Assembly (NCBI RefSeq): GCF_003121585.1
Contig: NZ_QEOO01000011.1
Location: forward strand, 186,001-250,000
Source of the DNA: Nocardioides speluncae
Lineage (GTDB): Bacteria; Actinomycetota; Actinomycetes; Propionibacteriales; Nocardioidaceae
Direction of reading: 5' to 3'
DNA: 64,000 nt
The notes under the pieces are model-generated. The model saw only the letters and a program-made list of their open reading frames with translations, was not told where the DNA came from and did not search any database. Shown here in pieces: positions 60,576-64,000 of the stretch. A program made the position numbers and the translations under genes. The first letter of the stretch is position 1. Every line of letters begins with the position of its first letter.

Positions 60576-61279
60576 GACCGGTGATCCTGGGGCTGGCGCT
60601 GCTGCTCGTCGGCTGCGCCGGCCCGGATCCCGCCTCCGACCCCGCTTCGCCGACCCCACCACCACCCGTCTCCACTCCGAAGGAGCAGAACCCGATGATC
60701 GACCTCCTGGCAGCGGCCGCACGCGGCGATGCCGACGCGGTGGCGGAGGCCATCCGCGCAGGCGCCGACCTCGAGCAGCGCGACCGGAACGGGCGCACTG
60801 CGCTTCTGCTGGCAGCGGCGGCCGACCATGTCGCCGCAGCCCGAGTCCTGGTCGCGCACGGTGCCGATCCGGACGCTCTCGACGACCGGCACGACACTCC
60901 CTGGCTGGTCACCGGTGTGACCGGGAGCGTGGCGATGGCCGAGCTGCTGCTGACCGCCGACCCGGACCTCACCATCCGCAACCGGTTCGGCGGGATCTCG
61001 GTGATCCCGGCCAGCGAGCGCGGCCACGTCGACTACGTACGGCGGGTGGTGCGCACCGACATCGACGTCAACCACGTCAACGACCTGGGCTGGACCGCGC
61101 TGCTCGAGGCGGTCATCCTCGGTCGCGGCACCGAGCCGTGGCAGAAGATCGTGCGGATCCTGCTCGACCACGGCGCCGACCCGTCCATCGCCGACAACGA
61201 CGGCGTCACCGCACTGGAGCACGCCGCTGCGAAGGGGTACGACGAGATCGCAGGCATCCTGCGCCAGTACACCAGCTGA
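60572..61279 (+). CDS. Ankyrin-repeat lipoprotein
   Basis: The protein has 235 residues. Lipobox ALLLVGC (Cys near 15), Pro/Ser linker to 40, then four or five ankyrin repeats (ADAVAEAIRAGADLEQRDRNGRTALLLAAAADHVAAARVLVAHGADPDALD near 52-103; WTALLEAV; ILLDHGADPSIADNDGVTALEHAAAKGYDEIAGIL near 195-230). Surface-anchored protein-binding module, coupled to the propeller gene, so the two may act as a pair. A second in-frame Met (residue 42) would give a cytosolic product; the signal favours the first. Confidence 0.8.
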   Translation: MRPVILGLALLLVGCAGPDPASDPASPTPPPPVSTPKEQNPMIDLLAAAARGDADAVAEAIRAGADLEQRDRNGRTALLLAAAADHVAAARVLVAHGADPDALDDRHDTPWLVTGVTGSVAMAELLLTADPDLTIRNRFGGISVIPASERGHVDYVRRVVRTDIDVNHVNDLGWTALLEAVILGRGTEPWQKIVRILLDHGADPSIADNDGVTALEHAAAKGYDEIAGILRQYTS

Positions 61280-61294
61280 CCCTCCCCAGAAATC

Positions 61295-61334
61295 GCAACG
61301 GCCCGGCACCTCCCAGGAGGTGCCGGGCCGTTGC
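61295..61334. terminator. Bidirectional terminator between ankyrin gene and rpsA
   Basis: GCAACGGCCCGGCACCTCC and its exact complement form a 19-bp stem around a 2-base turn. It lies 15 bases after the ankyrin stop and 7 bases past the rpsA stop. Confidence 0.9.
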
Positions 61335-61341
61335 GCTTTGC

Positions 61342-62814
61342 TCAGTTACCGCCGGTCAGCTTCTCGCGGAGCGCCTGCAGCGCCTCGTCGGAAGCCAGCG
61401 AGCCGCCGGCCTCCTCGGTCGCGGCCGGAGCCTCGGCACCCGAGGAGTACGAGGTCGCCTCGCCGGCCTCGGCGTCGGCCACCTTGGCCTCGGCCTGCTG
61501 CTTGACGTGGGCCTCCCAGCGAGCGTGCGCCTTGGCGTACTGCTCCTCCCAGGTGGCGCGCTGCTCGTCGAAGCCCTCGAGCCACTCGCCGGTCTCCGGG
61601 TCGAAGCCCTCCGGGTAGATGTAGTTGCCCTGCTCGTCGTACGACGCGGTCATGCCGTACAGCGTCGGGTCGAACTCCTCCGCGTCGGTCGCGGTGGCGG
61701 TCTCGTTGGCCTGCTTGAGCGACAGCGAGATCCGGCGACGCTCGAGATCGATGTCGATGATCTTGACCATGACGTCGTCGTTGACCTGGACGACCTGCTC
61801 GGGGATCTCGACGTGACGCTCGGCGAGCTCGGAGATGTGCACCAGGCCCTCGATGCCCTCCTCGACCCGGACGAACGAGCCGAACGGCACCAGCTTGGTG
61901 ACCTTGCCGGGCACGATCTGGCCGATCTGGTGGGTCCGGGCGAAGTGCTGCCACGGGTCTTCCTGGGTCGCCTTCAGCGACAGCGAGACCCGCTCGCGGT
62001 CCATGTCGACGTCCAGCACCTCGACGGTGACCTCGTCACCGACGGTGACCACCTCGGACGGGTGGTCGATGTGCTTCCACGACAGCTCGGACACGTGGAC
62101 CAGGCCGTCGACGCCGCCGAGGTCCACGAACGCACCGAAGTTGACGATCGAGGAGACGACGCCCTTGCGGATCTGGCCCTTCTGGAGCTGGGTCAGGAAG
62201 CCCTGGCGAACCTCGGACTGGGTCTGCTCCAGCCACGCACGGCGCGACAGGACCACGTTGTTGCGGTTCTTGTCGAGCTCGATGATCTTCGCCTCGAGCG
62301 TCTGGCCGACGTACGGCTGCAGGTCGCGGACGCGGCGCATCTCCACCAGCGATGCCGGGAGGAAGCCACGCAGGCCGATGTCGAGGATCAGGCCGCCCTT
62401 GACGACCTCGATGACGGTGCCCTCGACGACGCCGTCCTCCTCCTTGACCTGCTCGATGGTGCCCCAGGCGCGCTCGTACTGGGCGCGCTTCTTCGACAGG
62501 ATCAGCCGGCCTTCCTTGTCCTCCTTCTGGAGAACCAGGGCCTCGACCTTGTCGCCGACCTCGACGACTTCGGACGGGTCGACGTCGTGCTTGATCGACA
62601 GCTCACGCGAGGGGATGACACCCTCGGTCTTGTAGCCGATGTCGAGCAGGACCTCGTCCCGGTCGACCTTGACGATGGTGCCATCCACGATGTCACCGTC
62701 GTTGAAGTACTTGATGGTCTCGTCGATCGCGGCGAGGAAGTCCTCTTCCGAACCGATGTCGTTGATCGCGACCTGCGGCGCGTCGGTCTCAGGAAGAGTG
62801 GAAAGGCTTGTCAT
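61342..62814 (-). CDS. rpsA: 30S ribosomal protein S1
   Basis: The protein has 490 residues. Four S1 RNA-binding repeats (e.g. GDIVDGTIVKVDRDEVLLDIGYKTEGVIPSREL near 36-68; GVVSSIVNFGAFVDLGGVDGLVHVSELSWKHIDHPSEVV near 207-245; GKVTKLVPFGSFVRVEEGIEGLVHISELAERHVEIP near 293-328), then an acidic, Glu/Ala-rich tail typical of actinobacterial S1. Binds mRNA at initiation. ATG 62814 follows AAGGAATCC; the longer frame adds a non-conserved tail. Confidence 0.93.
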   Translation of the reverse strand: MTSLSTLPETDAPQVAINDIGSEEDFLAAIDETIKYFNDGDIVDGTIVKVDRDEVLLDIGYKTEGVIPSRELSIKHDVDPSEVVEVGDKVEALVLQKEDKEGRLILSKKRAQYERAWGTIEQVKEEDGVVEGTVIEVVKGGLILDIGLRGFLPASLVEMRRVRDLQPYVGQTLEAKIIELDKNRNNVVLSRRAWLEQTQSEVRQGFLTQLQKGQIRKGVVSSIVNFGAFVDLGGVDGLVHVSELSWKHIDHPSEVVTVGDEVTVEVLDVDMDRERVSLSLKATQEDPWQHFARTHQIGQIVPGKVTKLVPFGSFVRVEEGIEGLVHISELAERHVEIPEQVVQVNDDVMVKIIDIDLERRRISLSLKQANETATATDAEEFDPTLYGMTASYDEQGNYIYPEGFDPETGEWLEGFDEQRATWEEQYAKAHARWEAHVKQQAEAKVADAEAGEATSYSSGAEAPAATEEAGGSLASDEALQALREKLTGGN

Positions 62815-63152
62815 AGGGGACTGGATTCCTTGGGGTGGATATAGGAGTTGTGCGGGCACGCCGAAGGCCGCGTTTCACTACCGGGATGTTGCGTCGAATT
62901 TGATAGCGAGCGTGGGTCCGCTCCGTCTGGAACCCAGGCAGACCTCTGGCGCGATTGTCAAGGATACCGGCGGTTTGGCCCAGGCGTCCAACCCGGGTCA
63001 CGCCGAGACCGGCCGCTGGGACCACACCCCGCCAGCTGGGTCGAAATTCCGGACTTGCCGGGTGGAACCAGACAAACAACCTCGGCCGGTGCCCACGTGT
63101 CGCCCGGGACGCGACGCGCTGGCGGCCCGGGCCGCGTGGAACACTTCCCGAC
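62815..63152. other. 338-bp divergent region upstream of rpsA
   Basis: No gene. It carries the rpsA leader and promoters for both directions. A TTGACA hexamer on the minus strand (62956-62961) looks like a -35 for rpsA, but no TANNNT stands 16-18 bases downstream. TATCAA (62900-62905) is a possible -10 with no good -35. Confidence 0.5.
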
Positions 63153-63980
63153 ATGGAGTACGGCGCGCACTATCCGCCCGTCCAGCCGGAGCGACGGGAG
63201 GTGGGCGAGGAGGAGACCCTCCGCGCGAACCGCCGGGACTGGGACGCCTATGCCGACGAGTACCAGGCCACCCACGGCGCGTTCCTCGGGGACGTCCACT
63301 TCATCTGGGGACCGGAGGGGCTGAGCGAGGCCGACGCCGGGCTGCTCGGCGAGGTCGCCGGCAAGCGGGTGCTCGAGATCGGATGCGGCGCCTCGCAGTG
63401 CGCCCGCTGGCTGCGTCAGCAGGGCGCCACCGCGATCGGCCTGGACGTCTCGATGCGCCAGCTGCAGCACAGCCGCCGGATCGACGACGCGACGGGGCTC
63501 GCCGTACCGACCGTGTGCGCGACCGCCACCGCACTCCCCTTCGCCGACGGCTCCTTCGACGTGGTCTTCTCGTCGTTCGGATCGATGCAGTTCGTGGCGG
63601 ACGCCGACACCGGGGTCCGGGAGGCCGCACGAGTGCTGGCGCCGGGCGGCCGGTTCGCGTTCTCGGTCACCCACCCGACCCGCTGGATGTTCCCCGACGA
63701 CCCCACCGAGGGCGGGCTCACCGCCGCCCAGTCCTACTTCGACCGGACGCCGTACGTCGAGGTCGACGACGACGGCAGCGTGCAGTACGTCGAGCACCAC
63801 CGCACGATCGGCGACTGGGTGCGGGTGCTGGCCCGGCACGGCTTCAGCCTGATCGACCTCGCCGAGCCCGAGTGGCCCGAGGACCACGAACGGGTCTGGG
63901 GCGGCTGGTCGCGGGTGCGCGGCCGGCTGACCCCGGGTACCGCCGTGTTCGTGGCGACCCTGCGCGACCCTCAGACCTGA
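63153..63980 (+). CDS. Class I SAM-dependent methyltransferase
   Basis: The protein has 275 residues. SAM-binding motif I VLEIGCGASQCARWL near 73-87, acidic loop GLDVSMRQL near 96-104, motif ALPFADGSFDVVFSSFGSMQFVAD near 128-151, then LAPGGRFAFSVTHP near 166-180. RRDWDAYADEYQATHG at 28-43 matches the family found beside rpsA in several actinobacteria. Substrate unknown. The start is ATG 63153, giving a product that begins like relatives. Confidence 0.87.
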   Translation: MEYGAHYPPVQPERREVGEEETLRANRRDWDAYADEYQATHGAFLGDVHFIWGPEGLSEADAGLLGEVAGKRVLEIGCGASQCARWLRQQGATAIGLDVSMRQLQHSRRIDDATGLAVPTVCATATALPFADGSFDVVFSSFGSMQFVADADTGVREAARVLAPGGRFAFSVTHPTRWMFPDDPTEGGLTAAQSYFDRTPYVEVDDDGSVQYVEHHRTIGDWVRVLARHGFSLIDLAEPEWPEDHERVWGGWSRVRGRLTPGTAVFVATLRDPQT

Positions 63981-64000
63981 GCACAGACCTGACCACAGAC

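Noticed and set aside
62956..62961. TTGACA as the -35 of rpsA
   Set aside because: No acceptable TANNNT lies 16-18 bases downstream, so it was not annotated as a promoter.

Overview
The window is high-GC DNA (about 70 percent by eye) from an actinobacterium, most likely Nocardioidaceae (Nocardioides-like). The signs are GC-rich third positions, many GTG starts, ATGA/GTGA gene overlaps, an IdeR/DtxR iron box, an LprG/P55-type operon, a DUF7455 gene beside parE, and many candidate leaderless promoters. No rRNA, tRNA, insertion sequence, prophage or CRISPR array was seen. It looks like chromosome: conserved core genes interrupted by accessory cassettes.

Layout. 1-2.5 kb: a truncated XRE/NB-ARC regulator divergent from two small secreted cysteine-containing proteins. 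2.5-12.2 kb: a Pat-like acetyltransferase, ParC, an LprG-like lipoprotein with its MFS exporter, a beta-carbonic anhydrase, a tiny membrane protein, an F420-type oxidoreductase and a DUF6980 protein. 12.3-17.1 kb: ParE with a coupled downstream gene, DUF7455, DUF456 and an EamA transporter. 17.1-21.1 kb: a complete iron-siderophore ABC operon behind a near-perfect iron box. 21.1-30.9 kb: a carbohydrate locus with a large secreted GH87-type alpha-1,3-glucanase, an ABC importer, a GH13 glucosidase and a LacI repressor with candidate operators. 31-37.9 kb: a frameshifted CapA gene, an M28 peptidase, a GH114 enzyme, the principal sigma factor, an HhH-GPD protein, two small unknown genes and a universal stress protein. 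37.9-49.9 kb: a GCS2 ligase, sulfatase, DUF4192, DinB, a 5-oxoprolinase pair and oligopeptidase B. 50-53.1 kb: a second sigma factor, NagZ and CoaE. 53.2-61.3 kb: an accessory cassette (acyl-AMP ligase, GNAT, mirrored 31-bp repeats, SIMPL, GlxA/LysE pair, two-component system, secreted propeller, ankyrin lipoprotein). 61.3-64 kb: ribosomal protein S1 and a methyltransferase.

How the genes work together. The main coherent system is the 21.1-30.9 kb locus. Its secreted enzyme carries an Asp triad with the spacing of GH87 alpha-1,3-glucanases, and the importer, glucosidase and repressor would handle the released oligosaccharides. The GH114 enzyme at 33 kb and NagZ at 51 kb add other polysaccharide or wall functions; a link to fungal walls or biofilm is inference. 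Core neighbours normally found close together (parE with the principal sigma gene; rpsA with coaE) are separated here by about 20 kb and 8 kb of accessory genes, which marks two insertion regions. Repeat structures lie at 24.8, 37.8 and 55.0 kb.
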